Assembly: GCA_963678705.1 (NCBI GenBank)
Contig: OY783217.1
Span: 744,001 to 808,000, forward strand
Source of the DNA: Panorpa germanica
Taxonomy: Eukaryota; Arthropoda; Insecta; Mecoptera; Panorpidae
Reading direction: 5' to 3'
Length of the DNA: 64,000 nucleotides
Shown here: positions 12,925 through 27,188 of the stretch, one piece after another
Position numbering within the stretch: position 1 is the first letter of the stretch
How the letters are laid out: the number at the start of each line of letters is the position of its first letter
Translations under genes and position numbers: made by a program
The notes under the pieces: generated by a model
What the model saw: only the letters and a program-made list of their open reading frames with translations
Told to the model about the DNA's origin: nothing
Databases searched by the model: none

Positions 12925-14258
12925 GTACTAATCACATTATGATGGTAGAGTAGTTAAAGGTTACTATCCCCTGCATACGAGTATACCATAAGAGGTGCTG
13001 CACACCCCATTTCGTACGGATACCTGTCAAATTATTCCCTTGTTGTTGGCCTAAATATACTTTAATTTGTTACGGGTTATATATTTTGTAGCTAACGCAA
13101 CTCGGGGTCGGGGGTTGGGCTTCGAGGATCGGGCTGCTGTACTTTGTATACTGTACTTACACTCCTCACTGTACAAGTACTTGTACGATGCGATACAGAA
13201 GCGATAAATTTAATAACTTTATCGCATCGTGCCTTGAGAAGTCTATCAATCAGAATAACTTTACAGTTGCTATGATACCATGGAAATATAGTGTTCAACT
13301 ATTAAATATTTTCTTGAAATCTATGCAAAACGGACCCAAGCGGACCTGTATACGCTTACCTTTATTATCGCTATTATGATATTTAATTAACGGAATTAAA
13401 TGCCTTTATAACATTATTGGAGTATTTAATCATACAGTAAAACCATACAATTTCATAATTAATATATCATTGCTCCAACATTGATCAGATAATATAAAAA
13501 AGTTATATTTGAAGCAGTTGTATATATGATGATATTATGAAACTAATAAAATAATTAATTAATTCATAATTAAGTGTGAAACTATGCCATTGTGTAAAAA
13601 TAATAACATCAAAAAATATTATAATTAATTTTTAAATGTAACGTAATTAAAACTGAAATGTGCTTATGAAAAAGTTGAAATTAATTAAAATCAAAACAAT
13701 AATAAAAACATTTGCATACATTAATGTATAAAAATTAAAAGTTTAAGTTTTATTTGTTTAAATTATTTGTAAAACTAAATTGAAATAATGAGAATAATTT
13801 ACGTGAACAGACCTTGCTTAAATAAATGAGGCTCTATATAATACGAGTATTTAGAGTCCGTGCAAAGCATTCTTTGGACACACCATATATTCAGTTTTTC
13901 ATTATCGCCCAGTGCAATTCTTTCTCACAATAAAATATCTACCTATTTATATGTGTAGTTGAAACACATAAATAAAGAATATGAGAGCATAAATATAACC
14001 GAGAACGACTGTAACTGCTACACGGAAGTATTGGTGTGTGGCTGTTGTATAGGGTGCTCCAGAAGTTTATTAATATTAATCCGACTAGTATGTCTAATAG
14101 TTGACATAACATAACGTAAGTTAAGTAGGATGACATATAGATTGCACTATTGACAAATCCATCATTTTTAGATAGTAACAATTTTGAAGCGATATGTGCG
14201 TACCATATTTCATGACACTCCGACTGTTAGTTTACGAGTTACTTTTGCATTGGTAGTA

Positions 14259-14920
14259 TTTTTTTTTTTGCCATTGGGCACAACATTCTTCTGCCTTTAC
14301 TTATTAAATTACATATCATTGTGCTTAATTAATTTGTGAACCATATTATATCTAAACATTCCTACTCGTTCAAAAAGAAAAAAAAAGAAAAATAAAACAT
14401 GTAAATTTAAGCCCCTACTGCTTCACTCCTTCTGTTACTCTCCCTCCTCTTTCTACTCTGTCATTCCTTCTCTTTCTTCGCTCTTTTTCCTATATCCGTT
14501 ATCCACCTCTTCCCTTCACTGCTTCCCTTTATTAACTGCACAATATTCTTTTCGCTTTTTACTTTTTTCTCACATGAAAACTTAATGTGCTCCAGCGTTT
14601 CTATCTCCGTTCCACACACCCTGCCATCCTTTCCTCTCTATTTGCCCAGTATCTATTTCCATCCCCCTCGTTTTTCAATCTAAATCTTACGATTCTTTTC
14701 ATGTTTCTTGTGTCTTTTTCTCTGAAGTATTGTGGTATCTCTCTCCCAAATCCTTTTATATTTTTTGTTATATTTGCTCTTCTCAATTTTTTACATTCTT
14801 TCCGTTGTTGTATCTCCCTGTCTCTTCTTCTCTTTTTCTCTCTGCCTATCTGCATTCCGCATTACTCACTTTCTCCTCGAACTTGACTGCTGTTCTTCCT
14901 GCTTCTATTCCTATCTTGTG
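14259..14920 (-). mobile_element. 5'-truncated LINE fragment (family 1, copy C)
   Basis: The minus strand encodes, over 14855-14601, an interrupted ORF2 C-terminus including IGREKKRRRDREIQQRKECK, ITKNIKGFGREIPQYFREKD and RMAGCVERR. It continues in another frame as IETLEHIKFSCEKKVKSEKN. The 5'-most part (about 14860-14920) is homologous to copy D. The 3' end has TTGTGCCCAATGGC followed by an A11 tail (T run at 14259-14269). Possible duplications AGTATTTTT/AGTTAATTTTT are ambiguous. Confidence 0.82.
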
Positions 14921-17900
14921 AGTTAATTTTTTAATTTTAAAAACAATGGAAAAATCTGAAATTTATGTATGTTGATAAAGCATTGCTTTTTAATAGGAAA
15001 AAATATCGAGTCCGAATAACACTTATCAAGCTTAAAACCTACAAAGCAATTTAGAGAACACCCAGTTTTTAAGTATTATAGAGAAAGTAGAATAAGATGA
15101 ATTTGACGGACTTTTTGGAAACTTAGTACCGGTTATTGTGAAGAGCGAAGGTTATAAGGTATATTTTGTATATGAGATATGGAAAATGTAAAAATTGAAG
15201 GTGTCAGCGTCATAGGGGGTTCTAACAAACAAGCTGCTGAACGAAAACCATCCATCATCTTATTCTACAACGAAAAGAAATGCTACTGGCATACACCACA
15301 CAATCATAAAATTTGTTATTTAAAAGTACACACCCACACATATATAAATATATATATATTAGTTGTTTTATTTGTGTTTACAGGTGCTTCTACCTGGTGT
15401 CAAAAACACGCAGCAAGTAAACTACCTCGGGGTTATAAATAAATACATAGAAGAGCAGTCGCATGTAAAACGATAAAGCGTAGATTCCAGGGATTCGTAG
15501 ATGATCGGGGATCGCGCTTGACTTATTACTAGGGAGCACTAGCACCCCCATCTATCCCCTTCTCTCTTCATGCCACCACTTCCACCTATCAGTATCACAC
15601 AACTACTTTATTTACAACTGAAATGCCAACAGGTATAAATGTCGTTTTTTTTTGTTCACTACTTGTTAAAAAATCACATAAATTTTTAATTTCTGATGCT
15701 TATTACACGTACTGGTAGCACGTAAACCGGAAGTAGTTTATTGTGATATTAAACAGACACGAATCAGCTGAATGTAATGCTGTGAACGCCAGGAACCGGA
15801 AACCTAACATAACAATATCCGATAGCTTAAAAATAACAATTCAAATGATATTCTTTCAATAACTTAGTGAAAGTTATTTCCGTTTTTTTCTCGCGAAATA
15901 TAGATGACGATACTATACAGCAGGTTAAATATTATCAAAATAACATTTCTTTTTATATTTAAATCGTTTTATGTAAGAAACTATAAACGCAAATCAAAAT
16001 CTAAAGCTGCAATTAGTTAGATGAATAACGTATCTACATTTTAAGCTTTCTTCCACTGACTTTTAATGAGTTGGAACCGCAAAAATAAGTTTTGAAAATG
16101 AAAATTATATTTTGTAGTTAAATTACAATTTTTATATGACTGGTAACATTTCTAAGGGTTTGTCATAAATTTATTTCAGTTTACAATAAAGATTATTATT
16201 AATACATTGTGAGTTATGTGATTCCCGCTTAAGTGCTGTGTCTCTCTTAATATATTCATGGAAAATGGTAACCCAATAGAAGCTTCAAGTTTTTTTCGTA
16301 AACATATATTAAAATATAAACTCCATGTCCCTAATAAACTGCTTGTTAACGCAAAATATAAACATCGAAGGGTTACAGATATGCAAACGTAATCGTGTGC
16401 TTTATTTGATACAAAATATTTGAAGCTTTATCATACTCCTACTGAGCAAGCAGAGGGGTGAGGGGATGCGTACATGTGTATTATGAAAATATGCATGGGC
16501 GTAAGCGTCCTATAGGAATGTACCAGTATATAGCACTAAGCTAATGTTCATTATTAATCTAAATGTACTTTGAAATACATGTTATGAGGGAGTTTTGAAC
16601 ATGATCTAATAATTAAGCTGTAAGTAAGTTACACATTATGTTATAGCTAGCGTGTGGTACGGTAACATCAGTATTTTTAATTAAAAAATAAAAACAATGT
16701 AAAATTAGTAGTATTTAAAAAAGAGATATAATTGAAAAGTTAATGATGTTTAGTAATTCTGCTTTTTATCTTGTGCTGTTATTCTTTATACAACAGGCAA
16801 ATTTGAAATTATTGTAATTTTCATAATGCTACGAAATTACAGAAAAACAAATATTATGGAGGAAAATGCATTAGTTGAGGAATCCGTCATCGAATCGTGC
16901 ATTTTGTTTGGATAACAGTTTTTATTTTACGTCATGTAAGAGAGTCAAACTTAGATTTAAATTTCGATTGTCCGAGTGGGGATCGCTGTGATTACCATCT
17001 TGAAAATAAGGTAGTAAATAGTTTTCATTTATTTATCTTTAAGCTAAAACTCTTACCAAATATTTGTAAAGAGCATTTTTACAGGTAATATCATCTACAA
17101 CTTTAATTAATAAATTTTTATAGTAACTTTTATAATAAGAAAGATATCTGTAAAGTTACAACAAAAAAACGATTACACTTTCATTTTTAAGATGATAAAA
17201 TTTAAAATTAAGGTTTGACCTTTTTACATGATGAAACAAAATGCACGGTTTGCCATATTTTAATGACAGATTCCCCTGACTAGATATTAAGGGCCTTTAA
17301 TACGTTTGGTATGTTTTTCTACAATTTAGACTTTACTCTTAACAATATATCAAATTCTAAAGAAATAAGTCAATTGTAAAATAGAAGTCTCTTCAGTTCA
17401 CGCTGCACAATACAATGAGAGTTCAGCTCAACACAGACACAGACACAGAGGAACACAATGCTTTCATTTTAAAAGTTACTCAACTCAAACAGGAAGAGAG
17501 TATACTCGTATACCTATATCCCTTCCCCCTACCCCACTCCATAGCCATAGTCCTACGTATAGAAAGAAAGAAGAAACTTGTTGAAGAGAGTGTAACTCTT
17601 GAGGAATATATAAGAAAGTCAGGGTGTTGGGAGTTCGGTAAGGGATAAATAAGTAGCTAGGGGTAGTTTATAAAGGTGGTATTTCAACCTGATGCAGCGT
17701 AACTCTACTTTAACTCTACTGGCCAGTAAGCTATTATAAACGTTATTCGAATATACACTGTGTTCAATAATAAAAGTATACATCGCACAAATTATTTTTC
17801 GTTTGACTTCACTCATAAATATTTTCTCATTACACGTTTGGATTTCATATTTTGTTGAATTTCTAGGTGGTAAGATTATTAGTTGGTCGAAATACACTTA

Positions 17901-20789
17901 TTACAAAGAAGATCGTAAGATCTTAGCGGGACATGATCTTATTCTCTAATTGCGAGCTAGTTCACTGTTTATACACGAGATTTAAGTTACAGCTTTTCAC
18001 TATTTCTTCATCTAATAAAGACAACTCACTAACTAAGGAGCAGATAGTTGTCTGACATTTAGAATAAGTACAACAAAAGCTTCTTTAAAGATAAAATTTC
18101 TGTTGTTATGTTCATATAACAATACTCATTAAAAATATCATTTAGTTTTTAATTTTCCATCAGCTTTTCTTTACTCATTATGCTTATATCTTTTACAACC
18201 AAGGAAGTCATTATTTCTCAGTAAGATAATTGCTAAATTATTTTTTTTTTATTAAAATATTCGTAATTATAATTTCATGCTTATTTTGGTATTCAGATTC
18301 TAAATAATTATAATTGTCAAAAAAAAAAAATGCTCTAGGAAAATTAATTTATGTAAACGAGAAATAAAAAGCACAATGGCATGCGAAGCTTTAGAAAGGT
18401 CATTGTTGAAAATAAATTAAAAATTATATATATAAATAATAAGGTACAATTTTATAAAGCAAAAACTACTAATATACATATATACCCACTACTAATATTG
18501 TTTCAACTTAAAAATTGTTCTAGAACCCGCTTAGTTTCTCTACTATCTTACTTGGTTACACTACTACGTAAGTCTTAAGGAATCACTCTGCGCCGCTAAA
18601 CTCCATGCCGTCACTAGATATCAACACAAAGGTCAAAGTGTGTTCACACCAAATAGCTCGACCGCACTAACTCTTTCAATACACCCAATGAACCAATAGA
18701 CAAGAGTTCAAGAAAAAAGTCTCAGTAGAACATAGTGGGACCCTTTATAGACGCCAGCGCCGTGTTCAACACTTGATGAAGAGTTCACACTTTACAATAA
18801 AGAAGAAAAAAATAAGAACAAGTATTTTTCCTTAGTGTTAGGTTCTTGTCGTATTGTTTGAAATAAAATACCTAGCGCGCGCTATTGTGGAGCTGTTCTC
18901 TGAAGCTGGAGAAAATAGACTATCGAGATAAACTTAGATGTACTCAAAGACCTTCTGACAGTAGTAAGCTTATGATACTTTATTATCAATACTTGATACT
19001 GCTTTAGTGTATGATTGTCTGCACTTTTATGTGACTTGCATTGCAGACAAAGCAAATTCTATTTTTACTGCCGTTTCCAACATCTTTTCCTTGTTATAAA
19101 TAATGTTGCTAGAGGAAATATGTAACAATCAGTTTTGCCAGTGCCGGCACAAATATATTTTGCCCCTATTGCTCTACCATTGCTCAGAAATAGTAAAAAT
19201 AAACCACCATGTGATGGTGAAGTTGACAGTGTTACAATTAAACTATATTTGTTAGCGAACTAGCAACAGCAACAATTTCAGTTTCAGTAATGTTTCTGTC
19301 AGTGGAGTTGAAGAGGAATTTCCTCATTACAGTAAAAGTTTAATAAGACCCCTTAAACAAACTTTATATTTCAGACTGAAATCTGGTAAATCACATTCCA
19401 TTACGGCGTTGGGGCCCGGGCCCCTCCCCTCCGGTAAATGTACCATGTACCAGTAAACGAGTAAACGACTATACACCACATCTTATACCCGTGCGAGTAT
19501 GCTTTCTGATAGTACAGCTAATAAATGAAGTTTCGACACCTTATTTAACAAGCTCTGGTCAAGTAGATTGGATTCGAATAGAAGCAGAGACTAACAGAGG
19601 CACCCTAAACGTAGTTTTGTAACCAAACACCCCCTTACTACCCTTTACTTCATACTTAGTACATTTTATGATCAGCCTCTTTGTAGGGGTTGTTGACAAC
19701 CTTTTTATTCTCACTTCTAGCTAGATGTTAGGCTAAGCTACAGTGATTAAAGTCACTGACTTAAAGCTTAGTTTCTTAAGTGAAGTTAAGCGAGGTAGCA
19801 CAATTTGGAACAATGTACTTAAGCAATCGTTACGATTCTTTTCTGTAGAGCATTCGGCTGTGGAACTTTGAAAGATAGATTCCTACTTTGTTTCACGGAC
19901 CACAGCAATATTTTTCCAAGTTTAAGTGTTGTATGACTCAATTAATTCTGTGTTTTACATTTATAAAACGAGTATAGCTGTAACAAAATTGAATACACAG
20001 CAAGCAAAATTACTCCCATACATAATTCATTAAAATACTGAAAACGGACGGAATATAATTAGGGTTGTAAGCAGGGCTACAACGAGGAAGATAAAATAAC
20101 AATGTTGGATTATATCTGTGAACGTTTACATAACAGAAAGGTTACAATCCCCTGTTCTACAGTATGTAAGGGTCTATTACAGCGAATCCATTCTACAACG
20201 AGTATAAGATAGCGCCAATATGTTGATAGGTTTAGCCTCTTTAGTCCCTTTATAGCTAGTAGCGTTAGACCAGCTTCATTAGGCAAGGGATGAAACATAA
20301 TACCGTTAAGTTTACATAAAGTTATATTATGATGCTATATATTAGACGTAAAAGGAATTTTAAGCAACTTTAGTAAGGTACTTTTATTTTAAATAATTAG
20401 ATAATAAGAACATCAAAGATACCGCATATATAAATGACATTATTTAGGTAGTATCTTGGAGGGGAAGGAGGAGAGGTTAATTACTTTGTGTTAAGCTTCT
20501 TAAACATTATAAATCAACGTAATGAAAAATAAAATATTATGTCGTATGTAACCTTTAATTAATTCATTGAAAAACCTCAAAAGGACAAGGTCGCTTTTAT
20601 GTATAGGTTACAGTCTATATACTCACACCGTAAACGACTGACTAAATATATTTGATTTTCCAGTTACGTGTATTTAAGGTTTATCAATCATAACAATAGT
20701 TACCATACAACGATTTTAAATTTTATGATTGAAAAAAAAAAGAACTACCTTTTTTCATTTTAGAATTTGAAGCGAATCCAACTTTAATT
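14921..20789. other. Intronic sequence with no recognised feature
   Basis: AT-rich unique-looking DNA with poly-A/T runs; the few ORFs of 60-92 codons have no domain or splice context. Confidence 0.6.
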
Positions 20790-21340
20790 TAGTTTATTTT
20801 AATTAAGTTTGGTTTGTTATATTTATATCATTAAAGAATTCCAGCACATTTTGATTTTTTTTTGTATTGTTTGAAAGTATGTCCTTTAGTTCACCACTGA
20901 TGTTGTGTTTTGTTCTTTGCGTTTGATATTGTGGGCAGGTTACTAGTAGATGATGGACTGTTATTTGCGTCTGACAGTTGCTGCACTGCGGAGCTGTTGT
21001 TTTACTGATTAGATGTTGATGCGTCAATGTCGTATGTCCTGTTCTTAGTCTGAAGATAGTTTTTTCGAATTGTCTATTGCTGTGATAAGAAGTTTCCCAT
21101 TTGTTTGTATATTCCTTAATTAATCTCAATTTGTTGTTACTTATTTGCGTCCAACACTGGTTTTGAACTTACCTCATACCTTTTTTAAACCATTTTATTA
21201 AATCTAAGTGTAATATATCAGAGAGTATGGAGTTCCTTCTATAGCAGCTAATTTGGTAGCTTCATCTGCTGATTCGTTCCCCGATATAGGAACTACATTT
21301 TTACGCATTTTTTTAAGGGTTATAAAATGAAGTAATTCTT
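20790..21340 (-). mobile_element. I-type LINE remnant: RNase H end and ORF2 C-terminus
   Basis: The minus strand, read from about 21340, gives VVPISGNESADEATKLAAIE, the last RNase H motif of I-like LINEs (GNExAD-xAxKxA). After stops and a frameshift comes a 108-codon frame (21129-20803) with LRLIKEYTNKWETS, FEKTIFRLRTGHTTLTHQHL and the Cys/His cluster CSNCQTQITVHHLLVTC. That is the typical C-terminal tail of Jockey/I-superfamily ORF2. It differs clearly from the intact element at 56133, so it represents another family. It is truncated upstream of the RNase H motif. Confidence 0.85.
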
Positions 21341-22857
21341 TTTAGTGATTAAAGACTTATAGAATAGCTGTAAAGTAAGATCTTTTTAGATAAAATATTA
21401 ATACACGGTATAATAGACGAGTATACAGTAAATATTACTATGTCAACATAGCACCAGATTATTAAATTTGATTTAATTATTGATAAAACATGGACCTACT
21501 CGTGTAGTCGTACCTATTATATTTCTTTACTCAACCGGTTGAACAATTAAAACCACAACACAATTCAACAACAGAAGTTTAAATTTGAAAACAACTTATC
21601 ACATATCCACAGCAGCGGTTAACTCCGGAAATGTATTGCGGAGACAAGAGAGGTAAGGGATGTGAATGAGGGGGGGATGGAAGTAACACCCATTATAGTG
21701 CACAATACACTGTACTGTTCTAAACTGTAATTATAAAATAGCAATTTAATTTGTTTTGAAAATAGTAAACCAACAACACTGTTCTCTTGTGATTATGATG
21801 AGGTGGTGGAAACGCCGGATACTTCATCACCGATTCTCAAATTTAGATTTTGATCATCTTCAGATAATTTGGAAATGATTTTATTAATATTTATTAACAG
21901 CGCATACCGATGGGTAAAAAATAAAAGGTCAGAGTTCAAAGCAATTTAACTTGTGTTTAAACGTGGTAGCTCCAACCATAAAACCGGTATCTAAAGAGAC
22001 AGACTTGTTTAGTAAGCACAGAGATGTACCAGAATTTTTGAGACTATATCAATTATATATTATCTAACATGGCAACACATCCTGTGGGCTCCTGTCGACT
22101 CCCATTGTCGAGCATCCTTCTATAACACATACACCGCATTGTATAAAGATGTTTAGAGCAGCCCCTCGTCACCGTCCTGGGTTGTGGGGTCAGGGGTCAC
22201 GTGTGTACTTTGTTCTGTGTTGGTGTGGAACATGTGGGTGCGCTCATGTCATATGTATGATTTCTGAGTTGTATGAATGTCAGGCACACTCACACAGACA
22301 AGTAACATTTTCTCTTCTGATACCACAATAGAAACAGTTTATATTTAACTACATTACTAGCAGACCATCCTGTCCTGGTATTGGTAGTGAATCTAGATAA
22401 AACTCCCCCCCCCCACACCACTCCACTCATCACCCATTCTCATACCGTTTCAACTTGTTTCATATATTGTATTTTGTAGTATAGTTTGGTGCGCTAGTGG
22501 TATAAGCACAATACCAGGGCTCTATTGTATAAGTCCGTCTGTTGCATTCATTATTCAGTCATGCATTAAGTTCTGCTGTAAAAATTGTAAAGACCTGTTT
22601 GGAATGCGAACTATGGTATGGACTTTAACTTTATGCACCTTAGATACTTAGACGACACAATGTACATAAGTAGATTAAAATATGTTGAAAACTTGGAATC
22701 GTTATCATCATCGTAGCTATTCAACCACGTAGAGCTTTTCTTCCAATTTACAATACCCAGATTCGTTATGACTTTCTTCACTTGATCTTTTCATTTTGCC
22801 CTAAGTCTTCCTCTCACTCCTGCACCACCTGGGTGCTCCAGAACGTTATTACCTATT

Positions 22858-23480
22858 ATTTTATTTTAATATGTTTTCCATTTGGCACTACATTCTTGTG
22901 CCTTAACTCATTTATTTACATATAATTGTGTCATATCATTCAATTTTGATTCTTATTAAATCTAAACATTCTCACTCCTTCCAAACGAAAAATCTCCTAA
23001 TTTTTCTAAAGATTTCGAGTTCAGCGTTACTCATTTTCTCCTCCAACTTGACTGCTCTCCTTCCTGCTTCAATTCTTATCTTGTCCCTTTTTAGTTCTTC
23101 CATTATCAAGTATCCCGGCGTGCATCTGTCCAGCCCTAGTATCCATTTAATGTATCTCTTATGGATTCTTTCCAATTTCTCTTGCTCCTTCCGCCCGCAT
23201 ATCTCTGTTCCATACATTATCATACTCGTTATTAGTCTATCAAACATCCGCAGCCTCTTTTGCTTATCCACACCTAACAAATTTTCTCCTAATCTCCAAA
23301 CCCTTCTCATAGCACCCTTATTTGCGCCTCTTTTCCATTGTTTTTTTGAATGTGTACCCCAGATACGTTATTATCTGTTCCTTCTAGATATTCCAACCAT
23401 TGGAATCTTTTCCTTATAATTTCAACCAAAATGTCAATTTCTCGATATCTGTCATACATTTTCATATTTGCTCTTAGTAG
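22858..23480 (-). mobile_element. LINE fragment (family 1, copy D) with RT C-terminal region and internal deletion
   Basis: The minus strand has a 112-codon open stretch (23310-22972) containing MRRVWRLGENLLGVDKQKRL, MFDRLITSMIMYGTEICG, IHKRYIKWILGLDRCTPGYL and DKIRIEAGRRAVKLEEKMSN. This is the post-catalytic thumb region of a non-LTR reverse transcriptase ORF2, of a type I recall as common in insects. Less well-preserved coding continues upstream to about 23480. After AELEIFRKI the sequence jumps directly to the 3' UTR, so the basic and Cys/His C-terminus present in copies B and C is deleted here. The 3' end is TGTAGTGCCAAATGG plus an A-rich tail. No duplication was identified. Confidence 0.85.
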
Positions 23481-24771
23481 TCACTGTCCGTATAACTTCG
23501 TAAACAGTAATCAACGTAAAAGTAACTAACATTATACGTACATTTACCCGCTTAAATTTTACATATTTATACTAAATACAGAAACGTATGTGTTACATTG
23601 TAGACATTCGTTTTGATAAAAAAAAATCCCTTTCTCTTTTCGTCGCAGTGTCGTTTAAATCCCTATTCATTTATTTACAGATTTGCAGATAAATAGGCTA
23701 CAAATAAAACAAGAATAAAGCATTTATACCCATTTAGACTTAACGTACTCGTACTTTATTTATTTAGTCCCTTACATTTATTATTTAATAATTAAACCAT
23801 ATACATTTAAACAAATAGGAAAACTTATATTCTGAGACTATAATAAAATAAGTCCCATAAGCCGTTTTGGAAATGAAACGACTGAACGAAACTTTCCACT
23901 TTCCATTTCATTCTAAATGGGTGTACCAGAGTGGTTGTAGGTATGTATGTGCGTCCGAGAAAAGTGACAACTTTATAGTTTCTGAAGGAAAACTCGTACA
24001 TTTGGAAAATTGTTGTAATAGTAAAAACTTTTGTTATGTTCTTCAGTTTTCAACACATTTAATATGATACCTTTTAAGGACATAGATATAATTATAAGAG
24101 TAATTTTGTAATCAAGAATACCAGTGCTGGTGTAAGGACAGCGCATAAGATTGCCTTTGTCAAGGATAAGCAGAACAGTACAAAACAAAAAATTTCGCTA
24201 TACTTTGTAAGTGTTTTGTCAAGTGTAATACATACAAAAAAGTTAACAAAATTCTTTAATGTGCCGACTTCAATTGGAATACTGGCCAATGTAAGTTAAT
24301 GTATTCAAACTTATTTTGTTGGGTATTATTGGCGTATATACTACAAATCCAGGTTGCTAACGTTGTGCGATTTTGGTGAATATTTAACTTTATATAACAT
24401 CTACAAAAAAAGAATATGAAGTATATTTTATTATACACCTGTACTCGTATATAAAATCTAACTTACGATAACCATTGTGTGTGTATGTGTGTGGGATGGG
24501 GGGATGGGGTTTGTGTTTAATTCCCTTAGAAAATGACATGCATACAACTACAAATGCTACCGATGTTACCATACTATCTATGATAATATTAAATTGATAA
24601 TAGAACAAGCTGACGATAGAAGCGCCACAGTGTCACAATTACCGGTCTAAATAGTACAACCTTTGTCAGACATGTACATATGCGGTGGACTCCACTTACA
24701 GTTGAAGGTTCAAATGACATGGAGAACATGAAGGTGGGACACGATACGACTATCTCATTTATTATTCTACA

Positions 24772-24840
24772 TACAGGTAGTCCTCGACTTACGGCCATGA
24801 TACAAGTAGATTCCGGGACATCCGTCGTAAGTCGAATTTC
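24772..24840. mobile_element. Fragment of a dispersed GTCGTAAGTCGA-type MITE
   Basis: ACAGGTAGTCCTCGACTTAC at 24773, then ATTCCGGG, then CCGTCGTAAGTCGAATTT. CGACTTACGG and CCGTCGTAAGTCG can pair into a hairpin. The layout resembles, from memory, a repeat type found in many animal genomes that starts CAGGTAGTCCTCGACTTACG. The matching far terminus is not visible, so this is partial. Confidence 0.4.
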
Positions 24841-26499
24841 ACACAAAAAAGGAATGAAAAAGGAATTACATATTTAAGTATATTTTAAAACAAATCGCTC
24901 ATTTATACGAGAAATCTTTAAATGTATAATTCCGTGCCTCCTTAAATATCAGGGCTACATTCGTGTTCGCGTTATCGCTACTTACTTGTTCAGAAAAAGA
25001 ATTTTAATTCTACACAACATCGCGTGTCTTTGTACTCGCTAAAAGTCATTTATTATTTACATTAAAATTGTACAAAAGTGTTCAAAACCAAATGATAAAT
25101 TTCTTTTTAATTATTAAATACATTTTAAAAATATAGTTGTCTTGTTGTTTCTGATTTTGTTCTAGTGTTACCTGACATTAAAATTATATATTCAAGGTGT
25201 TATGAAATAGTTTGTCATCCCCTCCATCTCCCCCGACTACTCGATTCTATAAATAGACTTTCATGATTAAATTAGTGAAGTGCCGAAATATAGAACGTGC
25301 TATATATAACACAAATCGGAACCCTAACATAACAATATTTGATAAATTAATATTACTGATTCAAATGGTACTTCTTCATACAATGTACAATGGTTACTCT
25401 TTCTAACGTTGGCATAACGTTATTTTAACGTAATGGTATATAACGATTATAACTTTTTATCGAACATTATATAATGTTGTTTACCTACTGCCAATTATTA
25501 GACTAGACATTTCCATTAATCCGTCGAGCGTTATGAGGTGCGCACGTACAACTACAGATGGCGCAATTCAGTTGATAATTACGCTGTAAGTTTGGCAACA
25601 CCGGCAACAACGCTTTTACCAAACAATTACACTCTTTAGAGCGAGACAGAGAGCGTTATGAATTCTGGTGCATGATAAGAGTACACGTATATTGGAACAG
25701 GTTTTCCAACCCTGCTTACGCTATACATTGTATGCCGATTCTAATATAATCAATTCGCAATTATTTTATATAGAACTTATTAGATTACATGATGACAACT
25801 TGAAAATTATATTTATTGTGATACCATTCGAAAAATTAATTAATTAAATATTAATCACGGATTATAACGTGATTGATTTATTTATCTCTGCAATTGGGTT
25901 TATTTTTCTGATGGCTTTTACTAATCACAAAAAGCTTTATGCTTTATCGAATACGTCCATAATATATATATACGAATATAATAGATAGAGAATTTCTGGT
26001 TTGTTGTATTCCACGTTTATAAATGTCAATATTAATTCAATGTTAGGTTTATCAATATTTTGTGTGTAAATTTAATGTGATACTTTAGATTTCATTTCAT
26101 TCAGACAACTGAACATTGATAAATGTTTTTTTGGAAACATAAATATAGAAGTCAATCTAATAATCTCTTCAAAGTACATAATAGTCTTACGTCAATGAGG
26201 ATATCGATCTTTAATATTGAATTTCATATTCATGTGAAAGTATAGGAATACACACAACATTAATTATTGTATTTGTGTTCAACAAGTTCTTATAATCATT
26301 AAAAAACATAATAAAACGTTTATAACATAATAAACATTTGCAAATGCTGTTTAAGTCTAATGTTTATAATATTTTTAAAACTATTGAACAGGAAACTTTG
26401 TTTTTTTATAATACATTAAAATTAAAAAAAGAAACGCATTTAAAAGTTTTAAAGAAAGACGAAACTAGACCAGAGAGGTGAAGACTTAAATCTCAATAT

Positions 26500-26620
26500 A
26501 TCCGAAAGTTTTACTCCAATCGACTTTAAATTTGCACGCAATAAACTTAATATGTTCTACATTATTATTAATATATATTACACCCCCTCCACCCACCTTA
26601 AATTGAGTATCCTGTAATAA
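26500..26620 (-). repeat. Dispersed repeat, copy 2 (GAAGTCGATTGGA type)
   Basis: The minus strand reads GTAGAACATATTAAGTTTAT, then TTAAAGTCGATTGGAGTAAA, matching 31403-31460. The upstream GGTGGGTGGAGGGGGTGT parallels the G-rich tract of the other copy. Confidence 0.5.
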
Positions 26621-27188
26621 AAACTGAACATACTCCACTTTCAAAGTTTTTTGAACGAATTACAAAAGCCGTCCATTTAAATAAATTTGTTCACCTTTAT
26701 AGATAAGCAAAAAATGAATAAAGAAACAACGTGACCAGTAAGTAAGTTCCGCTCTATCTTAAATAATATATGTGTGTGTATGTGTCCCTATAAACGTCAA
26801 TAAAACGATAAATAACAAATTAACATCTAAATTATTGAAATTATTAAAAATCTAATACGAATAAATTACAAGATATTATTTTAAATTTAGGTTAGCAATG
26901 AGATGTAATTACGTAATTTAATATTCAAAGAATGTAAAGTCTAACGACACACACATTAAATTACAAGATATTATTCGTTGGTAAAAGATATTTTATATGT
27001 ATAAAATTGTAATAGTCATAGATTAAAACTTATATCAGTACTATACTCATAATTCTGTTCAATAAAACTTTGTACGTACTCTATCTTTAGTGATAGGCAA
27101 ATCCGATCCAAGCATCCAAAAGTATTTGTACAAAATAGATAATTTAGTAGTCAATGTAATAAGTCACTAAAAAAGAAACATCACTTAC

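Larger units (their letters stand above)
3595..27188 (-). other. 23.6-kb intron of the Fur2-like gene
   Basis: This interval is inferred to be a single intron because the flanking exons are contiguous in the furin family (…EQWYL | NGGAKDG…) and both splice sites are phase 0. It contains at least four LINE remnants, two or more MITEs and simple repeats. No other coding exon was recognised. The isolated ORFs of 60-100 codons here are AT-rich, have no recognisable domains and lack splice context. Confidence 0.8.

Noticed and set aside
22478..22550. tRNA-like GGTGCGCTAGTGGTATAAGC
   Set aside because: No B-box and no cloverleaf pairing downstream.
22928..23419. 163-codon plus-strand ORF
   Set aside because: It is antisense to the LINE RT fragment on the minus strand, which has the recognisable domain.
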